Source of the DNA: an uncultured Francisellaceae bacterium
Lineage (GTDB): Bacteria; Pseudomonadota; Gammaproteobacteria; UBA6186; Azoamicaceae
Direction of reading: 5' to 3'
Assembly (NCBI GenBank): GCA_903907935.1
Contig: CAIVQA010000099.1
Span: 1 to 42,257, forward strand
DNA: 42,257 nt
Made by a program: the position numbers and the translations under genes
Notes under the pieces: generated by a model
Told to the model about the DNA's origin: nothing
Databases searched by the model: none
Seen by the model: only the letters and a program-made list of their open reading frames with translations
Shown here: positions 9,401 through 16,508 of the stretch, piece after piece
Numbering within the stretch: position 1 is the stretch's first letter
Layout: the number at the start of each line of letters is the position of its first letter

Positions 9401-10954
9401 GTTGCTAGTTTACTGATCCCATTACCAAAGTTTGATCCAAGACAAGGATTAAATCAACAACAGCTAAATGCTATAACTAATCGTCAAGTAATGCGAGCAT
9501 TTACTAGAGGTATGACAGCATCTTTAATAAGCAAAGACCACAATTTAGGGATGAGTTTAATTACTGCCGGAATGGGTGGATTGCAAACTTGGGCTACGCA
9601 TCAAGCAAATATGTTTGTCGAACAACGACGAGCTATAGAACAGCAACAAGCTGCGGTGAGTAGACAAGCAATTACTTATCCACAAGATAATTTTAGAAAT
9701 GTTAGTACTGGAAGCTCTAGAACTGGAGTTCTTACAGAATACTCTGCTAACAGAGGTAGAACTGGAGGATATAAGATAGATTTATCAGAAATTGAACATC
9801 CTTGTGCAAGTGCTTTTAGACCGAAGATGCCTGCGAAGATCCCAAGAATAGGAGAAAATTATACAACAGCGGGTAGCCAACCGGTGCTAACGCAATCAAG
9901 TTTTGCAAGCAGTATTGGAAGATCAAGTTCAGCATTAGATTTTTTTATGCCGGCAGCTTATGCAGATGAATTTGTAACGAACAGTACGTACAACATTAGC
10001 AGCAGCGCAAGTAGTATAGGTATTCCTAACTATTTAGAAGAAGGTCTATTAGACAGCCTTCTTATTGGTTCTGGTCGTGCTTTTATAAAACTGGGACAAG
10101 GGATAAAGCAAGGATGTTATATAGTTGGGGAAAAGGTTGGATTAGTCCAACCAGATACTTCTGATACATATACTCAACAAATTAGCAGAGATAAACAATT
10201 ATATAATGGCACTCCAGTTGCACAATCTATTTCTGGTAAGGTAGGAGAATTTGGTACAGATATGTTGCTATATTCTTTTGTTCCAGCTGGTACAGGAGTA
10301 AGAGGATGGAGACTAGCAGCCAGCTCAGCAGCAGCTGGTGGTTTTATTGGTGGATTACAACCTACAGATGATGGTTTATTATTTACTAGGTTCCAAAATG
10401 CTGGCATTGACGCTGTAGTTGGTGGAATTGCTGGACCATTAACTGGTAAAGCTATTGATGGAGTTAAAGGCGGAATGCTTAGACTTTTTGATGCTAGGAA
10501 ATGTGCACGAAATAACTTCGGAATGTCCAAAGACTTTAATGTAAACTCTACTAATCCTTCATCTTCACTTAATTTAACTTTAAATGACAATACAACTCTT
10601 GCTATTACTCAAAAAGGATTAGACAGGATCGAGGCACATTTAGATCACATTTTATTGCATCAAAACTTACCTAAAGAATTACAGATTGGCGAGAGAGCAA
10701 TGTTAGAGCGTTTACGTTCTGGTAACAGATCATTACAAGATATCGAATTTTATTTGCATGAACTTAAAGAATCAGCAATATTTCGCCAAACTGGTGAGCT
10801 AAGTTCTGCTCACAAAAATGCATTGCAATGGCGCAGCGCTACAGAACGAGATTTATTTCATCAAAGTGTAATTGATGCTAACAAAGAGATATTTCCCATT
10901 AAATGGAGAGAAAATTATGAGTTTAACGCACATCCGCCTAAACCAAATATCTAA
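6425..10954 (+). CDS. Very large polymorphic-toxin-like protein with C-terminal toxin module
   Basis: 1509 residues. The first ~780 residues are helical and unassigned. A coiled coil follows (about 760-840), then a Gly/Ala-rich hydrophobic stretch at about 850-945 (repeated GAAAGAG-like runs, with potential membrane insertion). Next is a Ser/Gly-rich linker, and then a segment typical of pre-toxin regions (RDKQLYNGTPVAQSISGKVGEF, near 1255-1280; GGLQPTDDG). The last ~125 residues look like a separate toxin domain: GLDRIEAHLDHIL, RAMLERLRSGNRSLQDIEF, then FYLHELKES with H1445/E1446 and a following AH at H1463. No signal peptide or two-partner secretion domain is seen at the N-terminus (MPYREPIVTV), so the export route is unknown. 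An AAGGA lies before the ATG. The 3' end overlaps a candidate immunity gene by 38 bases, as in toxin/immunity loci. The toxin activity is unassigned. Confidence 0.75.
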   Translation: MPYREPIVTVNNQNQDVFQVTAIKNAAINNRAAPYVALALGLYENQNNPIQFAIDHLDQINNPNHASETITKISKVYSILEVYADRLCSQQIITLPQLAKLYGLAKKFSDEKIATAVLTSLTARHLAFKSEISHCQQCHLDDAKNIIATTRTYFRQEAAVDAMVYMVSSLCKEPDNYQLAANQGNRAELKKLSGAKVFSAQNQDKVNHVRLLLIAAQHIASQVEEKQLDDAYIIFTIKQELLKQGIDEKLADAVTIVCGASYFFEKNYNIPKQNHLEQAAEWLAKSEAIINYRANQVSIIKFLQEYIRFKSTTEKAITAAEQLKQKILSGDSIDGALKHKGRIAELSWKAFAVAQDYAANYYFSPIDGAFKLNRNDDQGNGFYSAVLQGMQLALKDDVDNPIHQITPEKLSKNIKELVPSLKGIIIEQFNNIIRNDVNILSVPAVFVEELCLLKSSWQQRENLSVASKKSLDQNIANYLKTISTRYIEFINSNPAIGCDIELKIIAHCYNLHIKQHSHLIDNYGAVNPEATSIVHIFYAQYQGRYYSLVEQKNLKLKDEQFSRTVYIEQAASAAKYGEIENYLKVAISILALHNPVIWQENKSTDPNLLKETIKEASEKINVIVINALEQHGDQLIKKYRQLQLGETKEVINDNKVTNNHDVDLSFVLSEQLSIIDKEAAFSMATLKYMAANLRLKNPAVKKSKDKTVVAEQMYLMALDKYDAALLSLYRVRQEVYFEKRTREMLAYNEAMLIKELEALGVANLQAYRAWWQNVIKEQRDAIEVAFTTVNSQIDKYIVDLTKAYEQKLTEVDNHWAAVLNKAIQDYNYHQKCVEEAQRTAKRKCKQKMYRNCGGMLVAAFVAPYLAGSMFAAAGAGSAAAVSTAGAAAGAGTAGVATSTAAASMSFGYVVTTGVIAGGISSAIAGNNILKGAAIGGLFAGFGFGVDSALGEFIKSSELLRSSLSIAATASLSTAIYGGKLLDNVLSSVGANVVASLLIPLPKFDPRQGLNQQQLNAITNRQVMRAFTRGMTASLISKDHNLGMSLITAGMGGLQTWATHQANMFVEQRRAIEQQQAAVSRQAITYPQDNFRNVSTGSSRTGVLTEYSANRGRTGGYKIDLSEIEHPCASAFRPKMPAKIPRIGENYTTAGSQPVLTQSSFASSIGRSSSALDFFMPAAYADEFVTNSTYNISSSASSIGIPNYLEEGLLDSLLIGSGRAFIKLGQGIKQGCYIVGEKVGLVQPDTSDTYTQQISRDKQLYNGTPVAQSISGKVGEFGTDMLLYSFVPAGTGVRGWRLAASSAAAGGFIGGLQPTDDGLLFTRFQNAGIDAVVGGIAGPLTGKAIDGVKGGMLRLFDARKCARNNFGMSKDFNVNSTNPSSSLNLTLNDNTTLAITQKGLDRIEAHLDHILLHQNLPKELQIGERAMLERLRSGNRSLQDIEFYLHELKESAIFRQTGELSSAHKNALQWRSATERDLFHQSVIDANKEIFPIKWRENYEFNAHPPKPNI

Positions 10955-11258
10955 CAATAACGACAATGCTTATTACAAGGTAGAATCAACTGATTTTACT
11001 AATGATAATACGTGGTGTGAATTAGGCATGCTGCATATATCAAAGACTATGAAAAAATATCAATTTATAGAATCTCAGTTGGCCAAAGAGAACAAATTAA
11101 TTCCACCTGAACTATATGGATTTGCCACTTCAAAAAAACAACAACTTTTACATGATAAGTATTTAAACTATGGGTGGGGAGCATGGTCTATGTGTATTCA
11201 TCACTGGGCAACTACTTTAATACAAAATAATGATTATCCTGAGCGGTATCCAAAATGA
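10917..11258 (+). CDS. Candidate immunity protein for the upstream toxin
   Basis: 113 residues from the ATG at 10917, which is preceded by GGAGAG at suitable spacing; a longer frame from 10872 lacks such a site. It overlaps the toxin gene by 38 bases. The protein is small, soluble and Trp/Tyr/His-rich (WCELGMLHIS; IPPELYGFA; YGWGAWSMCIHHWATT), which is common among immunity proteins of polymorphic toxins. I cannot name a family. The assignment rests on position, overlap and size, and is moderately firm. A second small frame overlaps its end. Confidence 0.65.
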   Translation: MSLTHIRLNQISNNNDNAYYKVESTDFTNDNTWCELGMLHISKTMKKYQFIESQLAKENKLIPPELYGFATSKKQQLLHDKYLNYGWGAWSMCIHHWATTLIQNNDYPERYPK

Positions 11259-11382
11259 AGATAATCAGTTATTTACTATTCCTTGTACATGCTCATGTGT
11301 GCTAGCTGTATTTTATGAGCTTCAAAAACGTAACAAGCTTACGAATTATTCATACAAGGAGGAGCCCAACAACTTATATTAA
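11230..11382 (+). CDS. Small 50-residue reading frame overlapping the immunity gene end
   Basis: An ATG at 11230, inside the end of the immunity gene in the +1 frame, opens 50 codons ending at TAA 11380-11382. The product (NEDNQLFTIPCTCSCVLAVF and YELQKRNKLTNYSYKEEP) has a composed, protein-like look with a CxCxC cluster. Alternatively it is the original C-terminus of the immunity protein put out of frame by a small indel. It overlaps the convergent lipoprotein stop. No family is recognised. Confidence 0.3.
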   Translation: MIILSGIQNEDNQLFTIPCTCSCVLAVFYELQKRNKLTNYSYKEEPNNLY

Positions 11383-11943
11383 CGAAACCACATCATTAAT
11401 AATATCGTCCATAACAAGCTTAAGAACATTATTAAGCAATGTAACAATTTCATTTTCCGTGGCATTCCAATTTATTGTAGCAAGTTGTTTTCTATATATT
11501 CTAGATAAGGTAAGATTTTTGTTTTTTATATAATCAACTTGCAAAACTATAGTTGCTACCTTAGACGTACCTATATGCTTTATGTATAATTTTTTTATAA
11601 ATACATCTAGTAAAATTTCATTTTCATTTAATAATTGCGGAGTATTTTCTAACGCTACCAAAGATCTACTAATCCATCCCGACAAATCATTAGTAATTAT
11701 TTCTGAATCACAAAAAATTCCTATATTATTTTTATAGTTACGATTATCTATTACCTTATGTATTTTAATTAAGCAATTATTCTTCTTTAGCATTTTTTGT
11801 TTTTGTGAAGCCCGATTTATTGAACTATTATTTGTTTCTATAAGATTAATAGTTCGTTGTGCTGGCACTTTTGTGCATCCAACAATCACAGAACAGGACA
11901 ACAACAAAATAAATAAATTACATGTTTTTTTTATTAATTTCAT
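11374..11943 (-). CDS. Lipoprotein of unknown function
   Basis: 189 residues with a clear lipoprotein signal: KK near the start, a hydrophobic core (LFILLLSCSVIV), lipobox VIVGC with Cys23, so it is predicted to be lipid-modified and probably periplasm-facing. The mature part contains IHKVIDNRNYKNNIGIF and YRKQLATINWNATENE, reminiscent of YajG-like or ABC-auxiliary lipoproteins, but I cannot assign the family with confidence. It starts 4 bases after the stop of the second lipoprotein gene, so the two form one transcription unit and probably act together in the envelope. Confidence 0.75.
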   Translation of the reverse strand: MKLIKKTCNLFILLLSCSVIVGCTKVPAQRTINLIETNNSSINRASQKQKMLKKNNCLIKIHKVIDNRNYKNNIGIFCDSEIITNDLSGWISRSLVALENTPQLLNENEILLDVFIKKLYIKHIGTSKVATIVLQVDYIKNKNLTLSRIYRKQLATINWNATENEIVTLLNNVLKLVMDDIINDVVSLI

Positions 11944-11947
11944 CTTG

Positions 11948-12796
11948 TTAATTTATACTTACATCTAGATTTTCTGGGTTTTGTAGATTCTTATTTAGCT
12001 GTAGTGAAATTTTAGTTACAGCCTCTTGTAAAGCATTTTTTATAGCCTGACCATTATTCGCGGCCCATAATTTAGCATTTTCTTTAGCATTATTAGTTTT
12101 TGTTTCAATATTTTTATTATACACTAAGTTAATTTTATAAATAGGAAGTGGCTGATTTTGCTTTTTCTTTTTCGTACTATATTCTTGTAAATTTTTTAAA
12201 TTTGGACTTAATGGATACAACTCTAGCGCTACTGCTACTTCTAGTGTAGTAAAATTAGCATTAAGAATATAAACTGAACTAAAAACTCCAACAACATCTT
12301 TATTGTTTGTAGCATCATTCGAAATTTGCTTCACTATATCTGGGTAATTACCATGTGCAATTGTGATATCCGAGATGTTCTGCGCATATAGCCATGGTGT
12401 AGAGCTAACCACAGGAAGAATAGCTTGCTTTATTTCTTTATCCATATCAAAATTAATTAATTCACTTCTTATCGGAGCCAACAAGTTTTCTGTTTCATTA
12501 GCCCTCTTATTAGTTACAGCTGCATCAATCAATACAAAAAGCAAACCTCCACCTGTAGCTCTACTCATATTAGATTTATTCACTGCTGCATTCAATTCAT
12601 CTTGACTATGAACAAGAACGAATTTAGATGATTTTATTTGTTGCTTAGCGGCATCAGGCAAGGCTAAAAAGTTTTTTGTTCCAGCACAACCAACTGCAAG
12701 CATGCAAACAAGTAATATTATTCCTAATTTTAATTTTTCTATATTAAATTTTATAGTGCGTAATTGTAAAATAGACTGCCATTTAACCATAACCAA
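11948..12796 (-). CDS. Lipoprotein of unknown function (first gene of a pair)
   Basis: 282 residues. A long n-region precedes a hydrophobic segment and the lipobox LAVGC (Cys37). The mature protein has a helical C-terminal segment with many Lys/Asn residues, and a Gly-rich strand ATGGGLLFVLIDAA with a following KRANETENLLAPIRSEL. AGGAAAG sits 9 bases before the first ATG, supporting that start. It is co-oriented and nearly contiguous with the next lipoprotein (4-base gap). No family is recognised; an envelope complex is the natural guess. Confidence 0.72.
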   Translation of the reverse strand: MVMVKWQSILQLRTIKFNIEKLKLGIILLVCMLAVGCAGTKNFLALPDAAKQQIKSSKFVLVHSQDELNAAVNKSNMSRATGGGLLFVLIDAAVTNKRANETENLLAPIRSELINFDMDKEIKQAILPVVSSTPWLYAQNISDITIAHGNYPDIVKQISNDATNNKDVVGVFSSVYILNANFTTLEVAVALELYPLSPNLKNLQEYSTKKKKQNQPLPIYKINLVYNKNIETKTNNAKENAKLWAANNGQAIKNALQEAVTKISLQLNKNLQNPENLDVSIN

Positions 12797-12878
12797 CTTT
12801 CCTACATCCTTAATCTTTTAAAAAGTATGCAATAATATTCATTACTTCAAGTCAAAGTCAAGTAGCTTTAAAATTAAT

Positions 12879-12906
12879 ATTGCAGTTTGCGAAAAAATTT
12901 AGAGGA
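12879..12906 (+). pseudogene. Tiny relic of an MNT/HEPN 3' end
   Basis: 28 bases match 3358-3385, the end of the HEPN gene, at 26 positions and in the same reading frame (IAVCEKI then stop, TAG here and TAA there). Flanks differ. It lies just upstream of the higBA promoter. The shortness makes chance possible, but the frame and stop agreement favours a relic. Confidence 0.45.
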
Positions 12907-12928
12907 TTAAACACCAATACCAATACTG

Positions 12929-12957
12929 TTGACAACGTTACGTCAATGACGCATAAT
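12929..12957 (+). promoter_or_regulatory. Promoter and operator of higBA
   Basis: A -35 TTGACA (12929-12934), exactly 17 bases of spacer, and a -10 CATAAT (12952-12957) form a strong sigma70-type promoter. The spacer contains the perfect 11-base palindrome CGTCAATGACG (12941-12951), well placed for autorepression by the HigA HTH protein. The predicted transcription start falls at about 12964, the position of the ATG of the toxin frame, so the transcript would be leaderless. Confidence 0.75.
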
Positions 12958-12963
12958 TAACTA

Positions 12964-13279
12964 ATGTTGTTTATTGAAACTCCAACTTTTAACTAGCCTT
13001 ATAGATGACAATAGCTATAGTAGGTTACAGGAAAATTTAGTATTAAATCCAGAATCTGGTGATTTAATTCAAGGAACTGGCGGATTAAGGAAAATAAGAT
13101 GGAATTTATCAGGCAAAGGTAAAAGAGGCGGAATAAGAATTATTTATTATTGGAAAGTAAAAAAGGAACAAATAATTTTTCTTTTGATCTATCCTAAAAA
13201 TAAGCAAGACAAAATGACTAATAAACAATTGAAGATATTAAAACAAATCATAGAAGAGGAATTAAACAATGAAGCGTAA
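12964..13279 (+). pseudogene. higB: HigB/RelE-family toxin with 5' frameshift
   Basis: The frame from a TTG at 12974 gives 101 residues with the RelE/HigB signature (GDLIQGTGGLRKIRW, GKGKRGGIRIIYYW, FLLIYPKNKQDKMT), an mRNA-cleaving toxin family acting at the ribosome. Members normally begin like MLFIETPTFT. Exactly that start is present at 12964-12993 (M-L-F-I-E-T-P-T-F) but in another frame, meeting TAG at 12994-12996. One surplus base in TTTTAACT (12987-12994) would restore a continuous protein. So the native N-terminus is frameshifted. A TTG-initiated product with a garbled first six residues is possible but has no Shine-Dalgarno. Its 3' end overlaps higA by 11 bases. Confidence 0.75.
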
Positions 13280-13571
13280 ATTATTCGAGCAATTAACTAA
13301 AAGTCTTCATGAGGCCGGTAAAATATCAAGAAATGAAATGCAAGCTAGTAGAAAATTCAGATTTAACAAAATTGACACTAAAGCTATTAGATTAAAAAAT
13401 GGTCTTACTCAAACTGAATTTGCTATGATGATAGGTGTTTCTCCAAGGACTTTACAAAATTGGGAACAAGGACATAGAAAACCAGAAGGACCTGCATTAG
13501 CATTATTAACTATTTTTAAAAATGATCCTAAGCATGCCTTTAATGCTTTACACTTACATACTAAAAAATAG
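13269..13571 (+). CDS. higA: HigA/XRE-family antitoxin
   Basis: 100 residues with a helix-turn-helix at about 43-75: IRLKNGLTQTEFAMMIGVS then PRTLQNWEQGHRKPEGPAL. The N-terminal part binds the toxin in this family. GAGGA lies 8 bases before the ATG and the start overlaps the toxin gene by 11 bases, so translation is coupled. The frame is intact even though the toxin is frameshifted. It probably binds the palindrome at 12941-12951. Its last 98 bases are duplicated at 4491-4588. Confidence 0.92.
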   Translation: MKRKLFEQLTKSLHEAGKISRNEMQASRKFRFNKIDTKAIRLKNGLTQTEFAMMIGVSPRTLQNWEQGHRKPEGPALALLTIFKNDPKHAFNALHLHTKK

Positions 13572-13979
13572 ACGACATATGTCTTGTATTGGATCATCTT
13601 CTAGATCTTCATCATCATCTGAATCATCAAAAGATTTTCCACTGGTTGGTTTAACAATTGGTGTTTTTAGATATTTTTTGTAGTCGTGTTCATCATTACT
13701 ATCGTTATCCTCAGAAAATCGTAAAGAAGGTCTTCTTGTTTCTTCTGGATCTGTAGTTGATGTTGTAGTTAATGGTGGTATAGCCAAAGTTAATAAAGAT
13801 TGCGACATATTTAATCCTCTGCCTCTACCTATACCCCTACCACCTCTACTAAGTGGTGTGCAATTACTGCTCATACTTGATGAAGCAGTTGCTTGATTCG
13901 AAGAAGTTGCTTGGCTTGAAGTAGTTGTATCGCTACTGGTTGTTGGATTACTTAGTGAATCTTTCTCCTGGCTAAACAT
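13554..13979 (-). CDS. Ser/Thr-rich low-complexity protein with RGG-like patch and acidic tail
   Basis: 141 residues, no recognised fold. Residues 5-42 are mostly Ser, Thr, Gln and Asn. A basic glycine patch follows (SRGGRGIGRGRG), then a charged region (RFSEDNDSNDEHDYKKY) and an acidic run (DDSDDDEDLEDDP). AAGGAG sits 10 bases before the ATG, supporting translation. Its last six codons overlap the end of higA on the other strand. The composition is eukaryote-like and suits a disordered, possibly secreted protein, but no function can be read. The frame could also be a fortuitous open frame; the ribosome-binding site argues against that. Confidence 0.6.
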   Translation of the reverse strand: MFSQEKDSLSNPTTSSDTTTSSQATSSNQATASSSMSSNCTPLSRGGRGIGRGRGLNMSQSLLTLAIPPLTTTSTTDPEETRRPSLRFSEDNDSNDEHDYKKYLKTPIVKPTSGKSFDDSDDDEDLEDDPIQDICRLFFSM

Positions 13980-14165
13980 AAAAATGTATACTCCTTATAT
14001 TATAATTTTAAAGTAATATTAGAAACTAAATAACTTATAGCAGCAAGCATTATTATTGCAACATAACATATTAAATAATACTTGATACTATACAAGCATA
14101 ACAGGCATAATGCTTTTTATTTGGATAGTTTATTTATATAAAATAAAAATTAAGGGAATAAATTC

Positions 14166-14918
14166 ATGAAATACAAACTAATAATTAACGGATTACTATC
14201 TAGCACCATTTTACTTTCATCAACAAATTCTTATGCCAACATGCCAAAACTAAATTTAACTCCTTATGGTGGAGTTGATGTTGGAATGCAAAATTTTGGG
14301 TTTAAAGCAGGCTACGGCGATAATTTATTTAAAAAACAATTACCAAAAGGTAATTTATTCGCCGGAGTTAAGTTTAATGATTATTTTGGGATTGAAGGTG
14401 GGTATGAGAGTACAATAGATAAAAAAAAGGATGCTACTGTTAATGGTAACAATCTTTTTTTAGGTACAAATCCTATAGATGTGTTAGCGATAAATCCAGG
14501 AGAAACAGCAAAATTTTCTACTAGAACAAAGATTTATGGATGGCATATTAGTATTACTGGTGATTATCCTATTTATTTTAACAGCAAAAATAAAAAACTA
14601 TCTATAATCGGAACTATTGGAATAAAAAAAACAAAAGTTAAATTAATAGTTAATCAATATGAAGTTTTAGGTATACCTTATTCTAATCAGTATATGTTTA
14701 ACACAAACAATAAAAAAACGTTGGTTAGAGTTTCGGGAGGATTACAACATTTCTTTAATAAAAACTTTGGTATTAGAGCACTAATTTCTTGGGAAAACAC
14801 CTCTAAGCTTAAACCTGTTTGTCCTATTATCAATTTACTTGATGAGAAATCGTCTTTGCAAGTTAAATTAAAAAATTCCATAAATTACAGCATAGGATTT
14901 ATTTTAAACTGCTTCTGA
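14166..14918 (+). CDS. Outer-membrane beta-barrel protein
   Basis: 250 residues. Signal peptide MKYKLIINGLLSSTILLSS with cleavage after SYA (about residue 25). The mature part alternates polar and hydrophobic residues in strands (LTPYGGVDVGMQNFGFKAGY; GNLFAGVKFNDYFGIEGGYE; LVRVSGGLQHFFNKNFGIRA) and ends with Phe (INYSIGFILNCF), the usual C-terminal signature for BAM insertion. This is an 8-stranded OmpA/OmpW-like surface-antigen type. The precise family is not determined. It is a single gene with its own leader of about 180 bases. Confidence 0.85.
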   Translation: MKYKLIINGLLSSTILLSSTNSYANMPKLNLTPYGGVDVGMQNFGFKAGYGDNLFKKQLPKGNLFAGVKFNDYFGIEGGYESTIDKKKDATVNGNNLFLGTNPIDVLAINPGETAKFSTRTKIYGWHISITGDYPIYFNSKNKKLSIIGTIGIKKTKVKLIVNQYEVLGIPYSNQYMFNTNNKKTLVRVSGGLQHFFNKNFGIRALISWENTSKLKPVCPIINLLDEKSSLQVKLKNSINYSIGFILNCF

Positions 14919-14921
14919 AAA

Positions 14922-16394
14922 TTATCTTCTTCTCAATAAAGCTATACGCTGTGCAGCAGTCATATTTGCTATATCCGATCTTGTTATTGGCTGCTGCACT
15001 ACTGCTTCCAGCTCCAAACGCCGCTGTCCTTCCTGATAACCAAGCAAAATATTTGTTACCTCTTGCAACCTAACAGGCGGCGCCACACGTGGCTCTACAT
15101 GTTCAGCATACTCACCCTTCTCACCAAATTTTTTATTAATAATGTCGTTACAATATGTATACGGATCTAGCAGCATTTGCTGAATTTTTAGTTTAATTTC
15201 TTCTTCTGATAGCTGCCAATAATCTATAGTACCTATTCCAAGAGCAGTTTTAAAAGCAATTAAAATATCATCCATTACTTCTGGTTTTACTACATAAAAC
15301 CAACCTTCCTGATTAATATCTCTGATCCCAATATTACAGTGCGCCAAACTACATAACATATAAATATCTATACCAATAATATTTAAAATTATTGAACGAA
15401 GTTCAAATAACTCATCAGAAAAAACACCATCTTCGGTACTATTTATAACATCATCTAAGTCTGACGATGCTATACTCATATTGGATATACTTTCATAGTA
15501 TCTTTTTTTAGCATCCTTATTTAAAGTATTAAACAACGAACTATCTCTACCTAGTTTCTCAGCAACTTTAGCATTAACACACATCGATAATTGTTTTTCT
15601 ACATCTAATGATAGTTTAGCTATTTTATTATAGTTACCAGTATTTGCTAACCTACTAAGAATACCTGGCAAACAAGAAGGACTGTCTTTACAATCTCTAT
15701 GCAACGGATATTGAATATTATGAGCCCTTCTAATATCTGCTAATTGTCCTATAAAATTTATTTTTGCCGATTCTCTATCTTGTTCTTCTATTTGAGTATT
15801 ATCTATTACTGCCAGATAATAATAAGCTAATTTTTCTTGTACTTCAAACATAGCATCATCTCCAACAAATAAATTTTTCCAATCATTCATTCCAATATTA
15901 TCATAAACAATTAGACAATTATCTCTAGCATGAACAGGAGAACCAGGATCAAAATTACGCCAAGCAATTTGAGCCATAGAAACAGTACTCTTTAAATAAT
16001 TTCTAGACTCTTGTAATACTGCATTATAATTTATCGCAGTTCCATTAATTAAAATTTCTTTATTAGTTCTTACCCAGTTTCTAGTAGCTAAAGGTTCATT
16101 ATTATCAGCAAGTATATAATCTAATATTGTTCTTTTTATTTCTCTAAATATAGCACTAATACGAATTACATAAGTACTACCATAGCTGTTAAATTTACGA
16201 CTATAATGTTGTTTTATTTGATCAAATTTTCGAGCAATAATATTAGCATTATTGGTATTATACATTGATGTTTCAGTATTACGATGTAATGTATTATTTA
16301 TTCTAGCTGCTCTAGCTCTATCATCTTTTTCTACTGCTTTATTAACATTACTCATTAACATTGCTAAAAATATTACTTTATTACTATTAGGCAT
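14922..16394 (-). CDS. Unknown 490-residue protein, effector-like
   Basis: 490 residues, predominantly helical and soluble, with no signal peptide. I do not recognise the family. Visible features: an Arg/Asn-rich N-terminal part (DDRARAARINNTLHRN), a Cys-containing middle (HRDCKDSPSCLPGILSRLAN), a hydrophobic helix (SIILNIIGIDIYMLCSLAHC) and a C-terminal tail AAQRIALLRRR. AAGGAA precedes the ATG at good spacing. It is convergent with the barrel gene (3 bases between stops) and transcribed in the same direction as the ankyrin-kinase gene upstream. The neighbourhood of ankyrin, kinase and His-rich proteins suggests a host-interaction role; this is inference. Confidence 0.7.
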   Translation of the reverse strand: MPNSNKVIFLAMLMSNVNKAVEKDDRARAARINNTLHRNTETSMYNTNNANIIARKFDQIKQHYSRKFNSYGSTYVIRISAIFREIKRTILDYILADNNEPLATRNWVRTNKEILINGTAINYNAVLQESRNYLKSTVSMAQIAWRNFDPGSPVHARDNCLIVYDNIGMNDWKNLFVGDDAMFEVQEKLAYYYLAVIDNTQIEEQDRESAKINFIGQLADIRRAHNIQYPLHRDCKDSPSCLPGILSRLANTGNYNKIAKLSLDVEKQLSMCVNAKVAEKLGRDSSLFNTLNKDAKKRYYESISNMSIASSDLDDVINSTEDGVFSDELFELRSIILNIIGIDIYMLCSLAHCNIGIRDINQEGWFYVVKPEVMDDILIAFKTALGIGTIDYWQLSEEEIKLKIQQMLLDPYTYCNDIINKKFGEKGEYAEHVEPRVAPPVRLQEVTNILLGYQEGQRRLELEAVVQQPITRSDIANMTAAQRIALLRRR

Positions 16395-16462
16395 ATCTAT
16401 TTCCTTATATTATTTTTAGATCCATCATTAATTTTTATAACTAACGGCATTAGTATTTACTT

Positions 16463-16482
16463 CATTCGCGTTCCATCGTTCC
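16463..16482. repeat. Short intergenic GGAACG repeat, copy 1
   Basis: GCGTTCCATCGTTCCTAAG resembles GCGTTCCATAGACGTTCCTTAG at 36848-36869: two GTTCC units on one strand. It may be the leftover end of an insertion sequence; too short to be sure. Confidence 0.25.
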
Positions 16483-16508
16483 TAAGATATACTATAATGT
16501 ATAATTAA

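Noticed and set aside
10174-10590. 138-residue minus-strand frame inside the giant toxin gene
   Set aside because: Shadow of the toxin coding frame, without ribosome-binding site or domain.
11315-11533. 72-residue + strand frame opposite the lipoprotein gene
   Set aside because: Antisense to a gene with a clear lipobox and signal peptide.
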